From the NCBI GenBank assembly GCA_017311185.1, contig JAESUZ010003887.1, positions 62,001 through 126,000 on the forward strand: DNA of 64,000 nt. The letters are read 5' to 3'. Below the pieces are notes generated by a model. The model was given only the letters and a program-made list of their open reading frames with translations, searched no databases and had not been told where the DNA came from. The first letter of the stretch is position 1, and each line of letters starts with the position of its first letter. Positions 1-11,473 of the stretch are shown here, piece by piece. Source of the stretch: Proteles cristata cristata. Lineage: Eukaryota > Chordata > Mammalia > Carnivora > Hyaenidae. The translations under genes and the position numbers were made by a program.

Positions 1-440
1 TCCCTGGCCTTCTGTGTCATCAGGACCTGCTCACCACTAACCTGCCTATTCCAGGCCTGGGGATGGGTCCTCGTTCCCCATTCCACTTCCTCTGGGCCTC
101 TGGCCTGCTTCTCGGTCTCCATCCTTCAGCCCAATGAGATGCCACCTCCCTTGTCCATCCTTAGACTTCAACCCTTCGGCCCCTCCATCATTTTTGACAT
201 TTGAGACATCCACATTTAAAAATGTGCCATTTATGGTGTCCAAGAAAGCCAAATGGATCCCCAAATGATTGATTTAGTGGTTGCAGCTGGGCCTGGATGC
301 AGACAGACACCTAATGAGGTAATTTTTCTAAATGCACAGTGTAAACAAGATAACACCTCCCTCCCTCTCCACAAGTCTCTCTGGGTTTCCATCCCTCTCT
401 CTCAATTTTCTGCAGAGATGCACACATCCATTTGCACTAG
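1..440. other. Unique non-coding stretch
   Basis: No gene, exon or repeat is recognised here. The short open frames lack protein-like composition and plausible splice sites. Confidence 0.5.
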
Positions 441-445
441 TACAT

Positions 446-850
446 TGTTGTGGGTTCAGTTGTCACCCCTCCAAATGATATGTTGGAATCCTAACCCCTA
501 GTTTTTCTGAATGTGGCCTGATTTGGAGACAGGGACTTTATAGAAGTCACTAAGTTGCAATGGGGTCATTAAGGTGGGCCCTCACCCAGTATGACAGATA
601 CCCTTCCGGAAAAGGGAAAATGTGGACAACAGAGGAGACAGACACACACAGAGAGAAAATGATATGAAGATGGACCTAAGAGACAGGCCTGGGACAGATT
701 CCTCCTCCAAGCTCTCAGAAGGACCCACCCTGCTGCCATCTTGGTCTTGGACTCCTGGCCTCCAGAACTGCGAGACCACACATTTCAACCATTGAAGCTG
801 CCTGGTCTGTGGTATGTTTGGACAGCAGTTCTAGCAAACCGATACACACA
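446..850 (+). repeat. MaLR (MLT1-type) solo LTR
   Basis: The order of landmarks matches an MLT1-type LTR of the ERVL-MaLR class. It opens with a CCCTCCAAATGATATGTTGGA-like start (446-490), followed by a TGGCCTGATTTGGAGA block near 515. A GGTGGGCCCTCA block lies at 573-584, and a CCTCCAGAACTGCGAGA stretch at 759-775. It ends in a CTAGCAAACCGATACA-like 3' terminus. No internal retroviral sequence adjoins it, so it is a solo LTR. The family is recognised by eye; the subfamily is not resolved. Confidence 0.75.
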
Positions 851-1061
851 GATTTAACATGTGTGGCTTCCGTGATCTCTCTGGTGGCAATTCTCCTTCC
901 TGAGGGAAGGCAGGGCAAGGCAGGTGAAAGGTGAGGCAGTTTTCCCGGGGAAAGTGAGGGAGGCTTGCCCCTTGGGGCTCTCAGCTGCACCCACCCTTCC
1001 AGAGCCAAGGGCGTGATTTCATGTGTTCATAGGTTCCTGAAAACTTTGCAAATCATATTTA

Positions 1062-1257
1062 TGTATGTATGTATGTATGTATGTTTATTTTTGAAAGAGA
1101 GGGTGAGAGAAAGAGAGAGGGGTGAGGGGTAGAGATAGAGGGGGACAGAGGATCTGAAGAGGGCTCTGTGCTGACAGCAGGGCTTGAATTCATGAACCAT
1201 GAGATCATGACCTGAGAAAAGTCAAATACCCAACTGACTGAGCCACCCAGGCACCCC
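1062..1257 (-). mobile_element. Can-SINE (SINEC), older copy
   Basis: This is the reverse complement of a tRNA-derived carnivore SINE. The GAGCCACCCAGGCACCCC head lies at the right end, the A/B-box region in the middle and a T-rich tail at the left. The tail carries a TATG microsatellite (about 1060-1084). Imperfect TSDs of TGCAAATnnTATTTA type lie at 1047-1061 and 1258-1272. Confidence 0.9.
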
Positions 1258-1272
1258 TGCAAATGCTATTTA

Positions 1273-1889
1273 AACTGCAGTCAGGTCCCACTGCTGATAT
1301 TTTCTGCTGCAGCTTTCTGTTCAGCACACCTTCTGTCACAGCAGGTGGCCTTTGAATGGCCACACGGTAATCTCAAATCTAGACAAAGAGAATTGGAGTT
1401 GAGAACATATTTACATGGGGTTGAGTGGGATATATTATGGTTTGCAGTTATGTCCACATAGAATTAAGTTCCAGTAGGCATCCCAATGTAGGCATGGCCT
1501 CCAGGAACACTGTCCTCTGTTTCTATTCACCTTGTGCTGTGACACAAAGGTGTGGATCAAATGGTGTCACCATGTGGACAGAGCCCAAGGTACCCAGCAC
1601 CAGAAGTCTGTGGGCAGTGGAGAAAATTCAGGCTTGAAATATGGGAGCAGATGCTAGCTGGTAGAAAGGCTTCCAATCATTAAATGTGGAAAAACTGCAA
1701 GTCCTTATAAGCAGAGTATCAGAAGGGTTGATAAGACATCTGTTTTAAAAAATGTATTTTTCTGGATTGCATGACTTTTGTGGTATTTGTCATCTAGAAT
1801 TTGTAATTTGCTATGATCTCTTTCCTAATTTATTTGAAATGTTTGCCTTTGGACGTAATTCTGTGTCCCTACTGTCAACTTTTCCTTGA
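1273..1889. other. Unique non-coding stretch
   Basis: No gene or confident repeat is visible. The AT-rich part from about 1690 to 1880 may hold old repeat remnants that I could not name. Confidence 0.4.
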
Positions 1890-1903
1890 AAGGGCTCCTA
1901 ACT

Positions 1904-2118
1904 GGGGTGCCTGGGTGGCTCAGTCAGTTAGGCATCCAATTTCAGCTTAGGTCACTATCTCACAGTTCATGGGTTCAAGTCCCACATCAGGCTCTGTGCT
2001 GACAGCTCAGAGCTCGGTGCCTGCTTCTGACTCTGTGTCTCCCTCTCTCTCTGCCCCTCCCAGACTCACACTCTGTGTGTGTGTCTCTCTCAAAAATAAA
2101 TAAATCATTAAAAAAAAT
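1904..2118 (+). mobile_element. Can-SINE (SINEC)
   Basis: The head GGGTGCCTGGGTGGCTCAG is followed by a tRNA-like region, a CT-rich stretch with TG repeats and a CAAAAATAAATAAATCATTAAAA tail-type end. Target duplications of AAAGGnCTCCTAA type lie just before (about 1890) and after (about 2121) the element. Confidence 0.92.
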
Positions 2119-2294
2119 TAAAAGGACTCCTAAGATAGTACAAGCTTCAGACCCCATCCAACTTGGATCTGGCCATGAGTGCCAGAAATAAGTAGGACGG
2201 GGGCGCTATAGTCAGCATGCAGGGTATTGATGGGAAGTGAGGGGCACATTTGGAGATGTTGGAGAGGGAAGCAAAGGTGAAGGAATAAGTTGTG

Positions 2295-2490
2295 GGTAGT
2301 GAAGAGGGCTTTATTCTGGGAGGTAGAAGACCCACTAGCCAGGCTCAGCTCTGCCACTCAGTCTGTTTCATGCACCCCAGGCAAGTCAATTTCCCTCCTG
2401 GAATTTCTTAACCTGCATAAGAGCTGTGTGCCTGTGTGGGGTCACCTCTAATATACCTTGGGCTCTATAGTCTTGGATTCTGTTATTCTA
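2295..2490 (+). repeat. MIR fragment
   Basis: The MIR order is present: AGCTCTGCCACTCAG, then GCAAGTCAATTTCCCTCC, then the CCTGCATAAGAGCTG-like 3' part. It is an ancient and diverged tRNA-derived SINE. Confidence 0.6.
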
Positions 2491-2659
2491 ATCACCAAGG
2501 GGAGGAAATGGAGTCAAAATTGTTAGTGGTTGGCGAAGCCATTTTCTGAAGGATGAGAAAAGGCACCTGAGAAGCACCTGCCAGATGAGACTTGCCAGAA
2601 CCTCAGCTGGGAATCCCATGTGACAGGTAAGGCTGTGTGTGACAGGCGTGGTCTCTATG

Positions 2660-2830
2660 GTCATTCACTCGTGTGTTCACTCATTCCTTTCTCCAACAAC
2701 TGCACACTAGGCAGATCAGATCCCATGTTCCAACCCTACCCGGGGACCAGGGAAAGTACAGTGAAGGAGACTCAGCCCTGCCTTCTAGAAGCTGCAAGCC
2801 CAGGTGGGGAGACAGTGTACCCAACAGGCC
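2660..2830 (-). repeat. L2 3'-end fragment
   Basis: The antisense L2 hallmark is seen: CATTCACTC...CATTCCTTTCTCCAACAACTG, then GCACACTAGGCAGATCAG. An AGACTCAGCCCTGCCTTCTAGAAGCT-type stretch follows. Confidence 0.5.
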
Positions 2831-2904
2831 AACAACCCTATCACAGGCTTCCCATCTCCAGTGAGGTTGTTTAGTGATGCTGAAAAGCGTGGATGTGGAT
2901 GTGT

Positions 2905-3300
2905 GTGATCCAGTGGTCTGACCCTGACCACTTGAATAATCTGAGCCGTTTTTAAAATAAATGTATTTACGTGAACCCATTTCCAGAAAATCTGGATCAG
3001 TCTGGGAAGAGCAGTAGCATTTTTAAAAGCTCCTCCCTCCCCCAGGAGCGCCTGAGAGGCTCAGTCCATTAAGCATCTAACTGTTGATTTCAACTCAGGT
3101 CAGGACCTCGTGGTTTGTGAGTCTGAGCTCTGCATCAGGCTGTTTACTGACAGCATGGAGCCTGCTTGGGATTCCCTGTTTCACCCACTCTCTGCCCCTC
3201 CCTCACTTGTTCTCTCTCTCTCTCTCTGTGTCTCTCAGAAATAAATAAGTAAACTTAAAAATTAAATAAAAGCCCCCTGGGTGATCATCGTATACAGTTA
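2905..3300. repeat. MER5-like hAT fragment, split by a SINE
   Basis: Pieces resembling MER5A flank the SINE at 3046-3268: CCAGTGGTCTGACCCTGACC on the left, CCCCCTGGGTGATCATCGTA on the right. MER5A is a short non-autonomous hAT-Charlie transposon. Diverged, and the edges are uncertain. Confidence 0.5.
3046..3268 (+). mobile_element. Can-SINE (SINEC), older diverged copy
   Basis: The head is GAGCGCCTGAGAGGCTCAGTCC. A CTCTCTCTCTGTGTCTCTCAG stretch follows, then an AAATAAATAAGTAAACTTAAAAATTAAATAAA-type tail. The copy interrupts a MER5-like element. Confidence 0.85.
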
Positions 3301-3304
3301 GAGT

Positions 3305-3462
3305 TGAGCCCCCTAGCTTCCCATAACCTTCTCATAATTGTGCACAGGAATCCCCTGGGGATCTTGATCAGAGTGGATTCTGACTTAGTAGGTTGGGGCA
3401 TGGGGAGGCCTGAGATGCTGGGTTTTAAGCAGCTCTTGGGCGATGCTGACACTGTATTTGAA
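3305..3462. repeat. MER5-like hAT fragment
   Basis: The sequence GGAATCCCCTGGGGATCTTG, a GGATTCTGACTTAGTAGG stretch and a GGCCTGAGATGCTGGGTTTT stretch follow the order of MER5A. A 131-codon open frame (3304-3699) runs through it and into L2 sequence; it is not a gene. Confidence 0.6.
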
Positions 3463-3529
3463 AGAGCAAAGCTCTGTGATCTGGCCCTCCCACCCTCTGA
3501 TCGCATCTCCACCTATATTCCCCTTGTTC

Positions 3530-3700
3530 TCTTTGCTCCAGCCACACTTGCCTTCTTGCAGATCCTGAATCACTCCAGGCCTGCTCCCTCCTTGGGGTCC
3601 TTGAGCACACTTTGTCAACAGTACATGCATCCCCCAGATGTCCTCATGGCTTTGCTCCTGCACATCATTCAGGGGTGCGTGACAAAGCACCCTGACTGAG
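3530..3700 (+). repeat. L2 fragment
   Basis: CTCCAGCCACACTTGCCTTCTTGC, GGCCTGCTCCCTCCTTGGGG and TTTGCTCCTGCACATCATTCAG-type stretches are typical of the L2 3' region. Confidence 0.6.
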
Positions 3701-4598
3701 AGTCATCCTTCAAACCTTCTCAGCCTATTAAACAAGGGAAATAGATTTGAAATTGAGCACACATCAGTACAGCTTTGAGAAACCACTTTTATTAATCAAC
3801 ATTGATTTTATTTTTCAAAGTTACATAATGATGCTTTACATTCTCCTACGAAGCGAGGGTTGTGGGGTGAGTTGGAAGTAATGGCCCTGGTCTGTGGCTC
3901 TTGCAGCAGCATCCAGGGCAGGGCTGATGCTTGCTTTCCTCAGAGTCTCAGGCAGGCTCTCTCCAGGGGCTACCTAAATGGACTCCTTCAGCTGGGACCC
4001 ATTTGGTACCCGGGGAGTGTCCATCTTCCCTGAGTGTCCGAGGGGAGCAGATACCTTTGGATCCCATGAGGGTCTTTCCAAGAGAAAGGTCAGCAAAACC
4101 CAGCAAAGCACTTCCCCTGCTCCCGTGGGTAGAATTAGGGTCTGGTTGTGTGGAGCTGGAGCCCCATGGTAACACTTGGATGTGCAGTGATCTGGCCAGG
4201 AGGGGTTTTCAGCGGACAGACTGGATGTGGCAATTTGAAAAGCTCCTGGTATGCATTTCACACAACAGTATGATGAACCAGGGCTAGTTATTTTGTCCAG
4301 AACAGGGATATTTAGTGGCTGGCTATCCATTGCATGCAAAGGGACACAAGCCGGCTGCACAGCACATGGTAGGAACACAATTTAAGTGCATTGGAGTTAA
4401 AACTCTTGAATGATTGTACTCTGGTGCCTCTCTGTGGACCCACAGATGATCTGGGGTGTGGGAAGAAGGATGCACGCACATTCATACCCCAGCTTGTTGG
4501 CCCAGCCAGACCCCAAGAAGCCTTAGGGGAGGTGAGGGCTGCAGGTGAAGGGCAAAGTAGTCTCCATCCAAAATTTTAAATATGTGCTACTCTGATTC
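3701..4598. other. Unique non-coding stretch
   Basis: No gene or named repeat is recognised. Overlapping open frames on both strands (about 3930-4380) are short, and the reading frames compete without one standing out. Confidence 0.45.
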
Positions 4599-4690
4599 TG
4601 GAGGTCATTTATTTATTCAAGAGATATATTCATTACCTACCTACTGTGCCCAAAGTCGATGTGAATCTGTGCCTATTTGAGCAATGGGGG
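4598..4690 (-). repeat. L2 3'-end fragment
   Basis: TCATTTATTTATTCAAGAGA followed by CATTACCTACCTACTGTGCC is the antisense end of an L2 element. Confidence 0.5.
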
Positions 4691-4744
4691 CACCAATAGT
4701 CTTATCGTAGAGGGGCAAGGAGGCCTGAGGGGGACCCTGTATGG

Positions 4745-4920
4745 TAGGGATGAGTGGAAAGGGCCCTGGTCTAGGCACTGGGAGCCCTGGGGACTGTCTG
4801 AGCTGTCTCACCAGGGCAGAAATACTCCTGTCCCTGAGTTTTATTCCCTCACTTGAAAAACAAGGAGTTTGAATGAGGTGGCTTCCAAGGCCCTTCTAGC
4901 TCTGACATATTTAGGATCCC
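4745..4920 (+). repeat. MIR fragment
   Basis: AAAGGGCCCTGGTCTAGGCACTGGGAG, TGTCTGAGCTGTCTCACC and CCCTCACTTGAAAAACAAGG with a CCTTCTAGCTCTGACAT end follow the MIR core and 3' order. Confidence 0.7.
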
Positions 4921-6940
4921 AAGATTCCTAAACCACTGATGGCAGCCCTGGCCACAGAGCTGTCCTGACATGACTACTCCAAGCAGGGAAGGGGTTGGCT
5001 CCTGCACCCCTCAGGGACGGGCGCCATATTGGTAGCTTTGCCCAGGGCCCAAAGGCAGAGCAGGAAATCCATATTTTCCCCCAAAATGGTTCCCATTATG
5101 CAGTCAGCGAATGTCCACCTGCCACTGTCTGTGACCTTGCTCACACTGTCCAGGTTCTGTGGGTGACACAAAGACATGACATATGGCCCTTGCCCTAAAG
5201 AGGTCTCTCAAGTTGAGGATATGGCCAGGTATACCTGGAAGAACATTAGGAGATTCCAGTGGGTATATGAACAAAAGTAGAAGAGAAGCTATGGCATATA
5301 AGGGAGATCTCTCTAGGAAAACATCACAAATCCCCACATTTTAAAACACAAATATTTGCACAGCTTCCTGGCCTTTCCCTGAAACACATTTCTGTCCAGA
5401 ACTAGGATTCTGGAGCACAGCTGCCCAGGACACACATTCCTGCATTGGCACATTGAGGAAACGAGTGCATCCATGACAGGTGAACAGAGTAAAATAAAAC
5501 TCAGTTTAATTGTGGGTGTTGCAGGGTCTAACTGGGTTCTCTCTCTGGAGAAGTCACCCAATTCCCAAACACCAACCCCACCACAAGGTGTTACAATCGG
5601 CCTCAGCAAATTACCATGCAGAGGGGTTGTTGGGCATAGATTTCAAACCCTAACTGTTACACCTGCCCTCCACCACCTCAAGGGTGGTTACCGGGAAAGG
5701 GAGGGGCTGACCATGAAGGATTTCTTTGTTTGTTCATTGATCATCAGGAATATGGGTCTTGACCAGAAAGATGCACTGACCACTCATCACAGAGCAAGAA
5801 CCTGGTCTTTGGGAAAGTTCAGAATTGCCACCTCTTTGGTTCAAAGAGATGGATTTACCAGGGAGAGCACCGGTGTGAGGTGGAGAAAATGGGAAAGTGG
5901 GGATCTGTGGGTGGGCAGCAGTGAGGCCCACAGGGAGAGCAAGTTGGGGGGTTTGGCTACCATAGATAAGCCTTGCCAGGAAGTGAGGAGCTGAGATGTT
6001 TCGAGATGGAGGGCAGGAGATGGCTGTTGGAGGGCCTTCATTCCCATGTGGGTTCTGTTCAGTGGGTCCGAAGGAGCTATCAAATGTTCCTGAGCCCTGG
6101 GGGACAAAATGAATACAGTCATATTTGAGCACCATCCATTTGTCAGCCAAGGGGTGGAAGATGAGTTTGGGAGCAGAGACATAGGTTTCTGGTTCCTGTT
6201 AATTCCAGGGAGAGGTCTAGGACTCTGAGGCTGACACTAGCCCCTGGATGAGAGTTGTAACTCAGTGTGGATTTAGGAGAAGGAGGTGGCTTGAGACTGG
6301 ACAGGGTTAAACCTAGCAGCAAGACAGGGCCTGGCCTGGCCTCCAGGCAAACAGTGAGCAGCAATCAGGCCCTGGGGCTATGCTGACCTGACTCAGCATC
6401 ATCCAATCATTGTCCTCATTAGAACACTCAGATCCAGGTGGTACATCTGTAAGTGTGTGTTTTTGCACTAATTATTGTATCCTCATCAGAGAGCACAGTC
6501 CAAGGGCTCAGTCCCTCTCTCCACAGGTAGATGAACCACAGGCCAAACTTTTTAAACTTAGGTGGCATTGCCGGGAGGAAGATGCAGGGGTCATTTGTTG
6601 TGGTGAATCATGGCTGTGTCTTCAGCAGGTGCCCTGTGCAGGAAGGCTGGAAATCAGAGATGTATTTCTGAGACTGCTTTATAACCACCTGTGAGAACCT
6701 CTTTGTTTTACGCTTCCCCGAAGCAGAGCCTCTGAACCACGACTGCTTCCCAAACACCAGCCTTGGCTGAAAATCAAGACAGTCTTGCACCTGTAGGATG
6801 CAGGTGGCCAGAGGTGGCTCTGGATGAGTATTAGTCTTTCTCTGCCACGTCTTGGGTCCCAAGTCAACAACAGCCATTTGTCTTGGTGTCAGCTTTGACC
6901 ACAAAGGCAGAAGAAACCTATCCCAGTCAAGCAAGTCTTC
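4921..6940. other. Unique non-coding stretch
   Basis: No exon or confident repeat is found. A 173-codon plus-strand frame (5473-5994) and a 154-codon minus frame (6608-7072) lie in or at the edge of it. Neither shows a recognisable domain or a plausible gene structure. Weak L2-like similarity near 5180-5290 was not strong enough to call. Confidence 0.45.
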
Positions 6941-6944
6941 ACTT

Positions 6945-7195
6945 TTGCTCCCTGTTGCCTTTGTACTCACCCATTTGCCACAGAGTTGGGCACCCTCCTC
7001 TGGGAAGCCTTCCATCCTAGCCCAGGAGATCTCTTCCTCCTCAACCCCTTGAAGACTAGACTCGCTTGGCAATTAGTCTGTGCCTCTTATTTCTTCTCTT
7101 ACCATTTCTTTTCCCTTTCAGATTTGAGCCGATTCTTAGCTTTCCCTCAATAAATCCATTCGTTGAAAGGAAAGACTGTGTCTTATACCTAGGGT
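6945..7195 (+). repeat. L2 fragment
   Basis: A CTCTGGGAAGCCTTCCATCC block, TTCTTCTCTTACCATTTC and an ending resembling CAATAAATCCATTCGTTGAAAGG resemble the L2 3' region. Confidence 0.5.
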
Positions 7196-7946
7196 GACAT
7201 ATAATCTTTCATCTAAACCAAGACACTTCCAAGAGTGGTATAGATGTTGCCGACGCCTGCTCATATTTTCTTGACACTCGCCGTTCTTGTACATTCTGAC
7301 ATTTTCTTACTGCAAGCTGGAGGCCCTTCTCTATTCACGGGAACAGTCTGGAAAGGCCAGAGCTATCCCACAACCCAGGAGCAGCTGCAGCCAGGGATGA
7401 ACTGGAGCTGATGCAGAGATACCCAGTGTCTTCCCTTGGGAGAACTCTGAGGGGGGTTCTCCACAGTCTCCCAGAAATCCCCAGTGGGGTTGAGCCCCAG
7501 GTGCTCACCGTGGTAAGCGCGGTGCTCATCTGCCCCTTATTAGATCCTGGACTGGCTCCTTCCCTTCCTGTATCATTTCCCACATCCATCTCCCAAATCG
7601 CTGTCTCAGGGATAATCCTGGGCCAGCAGGGCTGTGTGGGAGCCTGCTTCCAGACTCCGTAGTCTGGCACTACCTAGCATGGTGCCAGCCCGGAGCCATC
7701 ACTCACATTTGGCCAAATGAACGTATAAATGGACTTAAAGAATGCTTCATTGTGCCCCCGTGGGGACATGTGGACAAGTTTCTCATGGACCAGAAACTGT
7801 ACATTTTCTTTGTTTGTTCTTGCTCCCACTCTGCACCGTAACTATTTCAGAGCTTCTTGTGCCCCCAACCCCATCCCCCTATTCAGATGGTGACCTTGCT
7901 TCTTCACTGTGAACACAGAAATCGTGGGAAATGAACTTCCACATGC
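7196..7946. other. Unique non-coding stretch
   Basis: No gene or named repeat is recognised in this stretch. Confidence 0.45.
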
Positions 7947-7947
7947 T

Positions 7948-8038
7948 CGCACACGTGTACCCACACCCGAACCCACACCTGCAGCTGAACCCGCATCCAC
8001 ACCCACACCTGCCCCTGTACCTGCATCTGCACCTGCGC
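7948..8038. repeat. Degenerate CACACC/CACCTG minisatellite
   Basis: Six-base units of the CCACAC / CACCTG type recur imperfectly. They give a proline/threonine/alanine-rich frame on the plus strand and a glycine/valine-rich frame on the minus strand. Both are by-products of the repeat. Confidence 0.7.
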
Positions 8039-8104
8039 TCGGAAACTCTGCCCGGCCTCCGGTCACTGCAGGTGACCTGCCCACACTTGGAAGGGACACT
8101 GGGG

Positions 8105-8346
8105 TTCTTACACCTCTGCCCCCTCTGTTTCCCTCTCCTTCCCCAGGTCTTTGCTCAGTTGCTGCCCCTCAAGAGACCCTTCCCTGGTTAAAATTGCAGA
8201 CCCTCTTACTCCTCATTCCTACCATCTAATTTTTGTCCACAGCTCTTCTAACTGCCTGGTGTCCTGTGCATGTTGCATCTTTATTGTCTGCTTCCCTCCC
8301 CATGTACAATCTGTGTGGGCAGGAATCTTGGTTTATTGCGTTAAAT
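8105..8346 (+). repeat. L2 3'-end fragment
   Basis: CAGTTGCTGCCCCTCAAGAG, TCTTTATTGTCTGCTTCCCTCC, GTGGGCAGGAATCTTGGTTT and a TTAAATAACATTCATGGAA ending match the L2 3' end in order. Confidence 0.65.
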
Positions 8347-8403
8347 AACATTCATGGAAAGAAGAAAAACAGAAAGGCTTTTGAAGTGAGAGAATAAAAA
8401 ACT

Positions 8404-8632
8404 GATTTTTTAATTTTATTTCTTAAAAATGCTTATTTATTTATTTATTTAGAGAGGTGGGGAACATACAAGTGGGGGAGGGATAGAGGGAAAGGGAGAG
8501 AGAGAATCCCAAGCAGGCTCTGCGCTATCAGTGCAGAGCCTGACTTGGGGCGCCAACTCATGAACTGTGAGATCATGACCTGAGCTGAAATAAAGAGCCG
8601 GATGTTTAAGCAACTGAGTTACCCAGGATCCC
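8404..8632 (-). mobile_element. Can-SINE (SINEC), older copy
   Basis: A T-rich tail (TTTATTTATTTATTTAGAGAGG) is followed by an antisense body and the degenerate head end CAACTGAGTTACCCAGGATCCC. The target duplication GAGAATAAAAAA lies at about 8390 and again at 8634. Confidence 0.88.
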
Positions 8633-8649
8633 TGAGAATAAAAAATATT

Positions 8650-8805
8650 TAGAACACAAGGCCAGAGATGGATGTTGGAGGTTAATTTAGCCCAACTTTC
8701 TCGTTTTACACATGAGGGAATGGAGGCCCAAAGGCTCCCAGCAGTTAGACATAGAGCTGGGATTGGAACGTCCCAGGCTCAGAGCCCCAGTTTGGGGGTT
8801 CATCC
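8650..8805 (-). repeat. MIR fragment
   Basis: CTCGTTTTACACATGAGGGAATGGAGGC is followed by AGTTAGACATAGAGCTGGGATTGGAAC. This is the antisense MIR order. Confidence 0.65.
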
Positions 8806-9109
8806 CATGACTACTCATCATGGACTGGGATCCTAGTCTCTAGTTCTGTGATCCTCAGGGCTCAGCTTACTCTCTGCCACTGGGTGTTGGTTACTCTTCA
8901 TGTTCTTGTGGCATTAGCTCTCTCCACCCCTGCCCCGCCCCAGAACCAAAGCTGTGGAAAACATGAACTGGGGCTTCTTCCTTTGAAATTCCCAGTGCAT
9001 AATCCAGTGCTTCCTGCAGTGTGAGCTGGAGGCTCTGGGAAAACCTCCTGCCCTCCTCTAAGTCCTATTATGGGACTTCCTCCATGTGTTAGGGGCTTCA
9101 GGTATGTTG

Positions 9110-9235
9110 ACACAACCTTGAAAAGTTCTGTGGGAAGGTAGACACTGTTTACCCATTTTATGGGCTCAGAGAGTTGAGCAAGTTGGCCTGAGACTGATCA
9201 TGAGCTAGCAAGTGGGAGTGCCAGAATTAATTCCC
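9110..9235 (-). repeat. MIR fragment
   Basis: TTTACCCATTTTATGGGCTCAG and AGCTAGCAAGTGGGAGTGCCAGAATT match antisense MIR. Confidence 0.6.
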
Positions 9236-10575
9236 GCTCCATGATGGACAGAGAGCCATGGGGTGGGGGTGGGGTAGAGGAAAGATGGCAGATTAGAGAA
9301 CATGCATAAGCCACCTGCTATTCCCTGATGCCTGAACATCCTGCGGGGATGCACGAAAATGTCCTTTGAACAGGATGAGTTTGAGGCCACAATGGCTGAG
9401 ATAGATTCTCTTTTGAGACAGAGTTTGGATCAGGCAAAGGAGTGGGAAAGAGAGTACTAAGTCCTGGAACAAGAAGGTGCCCAGAAGGTGAAGAGGCTGT
9501 GTGAACAGGAGGGCAGTGTGACCAGACAGACCGCTTCATTCACAAGTTAGCTGATGGCACAGGACAAGGAGTCAACAAATATTGATTGATTGCTTAGTTG
9601 ATTACCTCTGACATCTCCCACGTTAGCCCCAGAAACAGGACCTAACGCGCCAACTGTCTGCTTGATGTGGGATTTTAGCAGTTAGGATTTTCATGTTGGA
9701 ACCAAATATAGCCCCACTTTGAGCTGGAGCGCTTTGCCTGCAAGTAAATGGCATAGACTTCATAGCCATAAACAAGCTCAGATAAACAAAGGCTGGGTCG
9801 ATTTCCTGGCTGTGAATCTCAGAAAGCTCCCTTGGAGGTGTTGACTGATATGCTAAGATTCAAAAGTGAGCATTGCACCTGCCTCTTCAAAACGAGACAA
9901 TCGCGCCACAACTTTACAGACAGCTCTGCGGAGGGAGGGGCTGGCATTACCTAGTGGCCACCAGGTCCCTGTGGGGCCAGGGTCCCCTCTGCCCTAGGCA
10001 CCCGAAGAGAGAGATCGATGCTATTGAGTCCACCCCCCAGCCTTCCAGAAGCTGAGCCTAAGGGGCCAGTGACTCGCGGGGTGGGGGGAAAGAGATCTTT
10101 AGAGGCCACAGCAGAACTAGAATGCACGTCTGTCTCTGGGCCTTGCTACGTGGCCATTTTGAGCAAAGTGAACGTGCCTGTGTCTAGATTTCCAAAAACT
10201 CAGCACTGAGGTCGCACTCTGGTCATCCTTCCTAAAGGCGGGGCCACCTCGGAAAAGACTTTCTCTAGAAATGCACCTAGCGAGAGAGGGTTTTTCTGAA
10301 CTGGAAGAACTTAAAAGAAGAACATGAACCAAGTCTCATGACAGTGCAGCTCCGGGGACTTGTACAAGGAAGAAAGCTGTGAGCGCAGCCATTTTTGAAC
10401 AAGAGAACTACACTATTGCCGGAAAGAAAAGGAATATAGAACAGAAGAGAACAAACAATTCCTTGCAGCCCATTCCTTGATATGGGTGAGTACCTCAGGA
10501 GCTGCTGCCCCAGTTTAAGACTTCATTACTTCTCTTCCAGGCTGGTACAGATGCTTTGTAAAACAGTTTAAAAAG
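9236..10575. other. Unique stretch with a candidate conserved element
   Basis: No gene or named repeat is found. The part at about 9570-9880 reads like non-repetitive regulatory DNA. It has clustered AT-rich motifs such as CCATAAACAAG and GATAAACAAAGG, which resemble FOX/SOX-type sites, and few repeat traces. Function is inference only. Confidence 0.3.
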
Positions 10576-10577
10576 AT

Positions 10578-10810
10578 ATATTTAAAAAAAATTGTTATTT
10601 ATTTATGTATTTATGTATTTATTTATTTAGAATGAACAGGGAAGGGGCAGAGAGACAGAGGGGGAGAGAGAGAGAATCTCAAGCAGGCTCTGTGCTGTCA
10701 TCCTAAAGCCTGATGCTGGGCTTGAACTCACAAACCATGAGATCATGACCTGACTTGAAACCAAGAGTTGGACACGTAATGGACTGAGCCATGAGCCACC
10801 CAGGCACCCC
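10578..10810 (-). mobile_element. Can-SINE (SINEC), older copy
   Basis: A T-rich tail with TTTATGTATTTATTTATTTA is followed by an antisense body with AAGCAGGCTCTGTGCTGTCA and the head complement GAGCCACCCAGGCACCCC. An extra ATGAGCCACC repeat precedes the head. Confidence 0.9.
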
Positions 10811-11207
10811 AGAAAACATTATCAAAATGTTTTACAATATAATACAATGCAGAGAAAAACATGCCATGTCCCTAGCATCACAATTTAAACAATGTTTACA
10901 TCTTTTCCTTCTATCCCCTTGTTCATTAGATACATTCCATGCGTGTGTACATAATATATGTATTACATTCTATATGTGGGCATATAGATAGTCTTACAGT
11001 GGAAGTCTCTTTCCATCTCCCTGCCGGCTCATTTTCCCCCTTCCCTCCCAGGTTACTTCTATCCTGAAATGGCTCTGTATTATTTCCAGCTATGTTGCAA
11101 AACAGGGATCTCAGACTGATGGAATTTTTGAAACTTGTCTTTGATTTACTATTATGTTATCAAGTTGTAGCTATGTTGATACATGTAGATAAAATTTCTC
11201 TTTTAAT
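10811..11207. other. Unassigned AT-rich stretch, perhaps old LINE
   Basis: The composition and words such as TTACATCTTTTCCTTCTATCC and GGTTACTTCTATCCTGAAATGG suggest an old antisense L1M 3' UTR. The match is too weak to assign. Confidence 0.3.
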
Positions 11208-11225
11208 TGAATTAATTTATTTAAA

Positions 11226-11246
11226 AATTTTTAACATTTATTTATT

Positions 11247-11278
<32 letters not shown>

Positions 11279-11445
11279 CATGAATAGGAGAGGGGCAGAA
11301 AGAGAGACAGACACACAGAATCTGAAGTAGGCTCCAGGCTCTGAGCTGCCAGCACAGAGCCCAATGTGGGCTCGAACTCACAAACTGCAAGATCATGACC
11401 AAAGCTGAAGTCAGAGGCTTAACTGACTGAGCCACCTAGATGTCC
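11226..11445 (-). mobile_element. Can-SINE (SINEC), first of two at one target
   Basis: A poly-T/TTTATTTATTTTTGAG tail is followed by an (GA)n run, the antisense body and head complement GAGCCACCTAGATGTCCC. It is flanked by TGAATTAATTTATTTAAAA at 11208-11226 and about 11446-11464. Confidence 0.92.
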
Positions 11446-11473
11446 CTGAATTAATTTATTTAAAACAATTCTT

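Noticed and set aside
5473..5994. 173-codon plus-strand open frame
   Set aside because: There is no domain, no gene-like context and a competing 138-codon frame on the other strand.
7909..8229. Proline/threonine/alanine-rich frame that resembles a mucin-like linker
   Set aside because: It arises from a degenerate hexamer repeat followed by L2 sequence.
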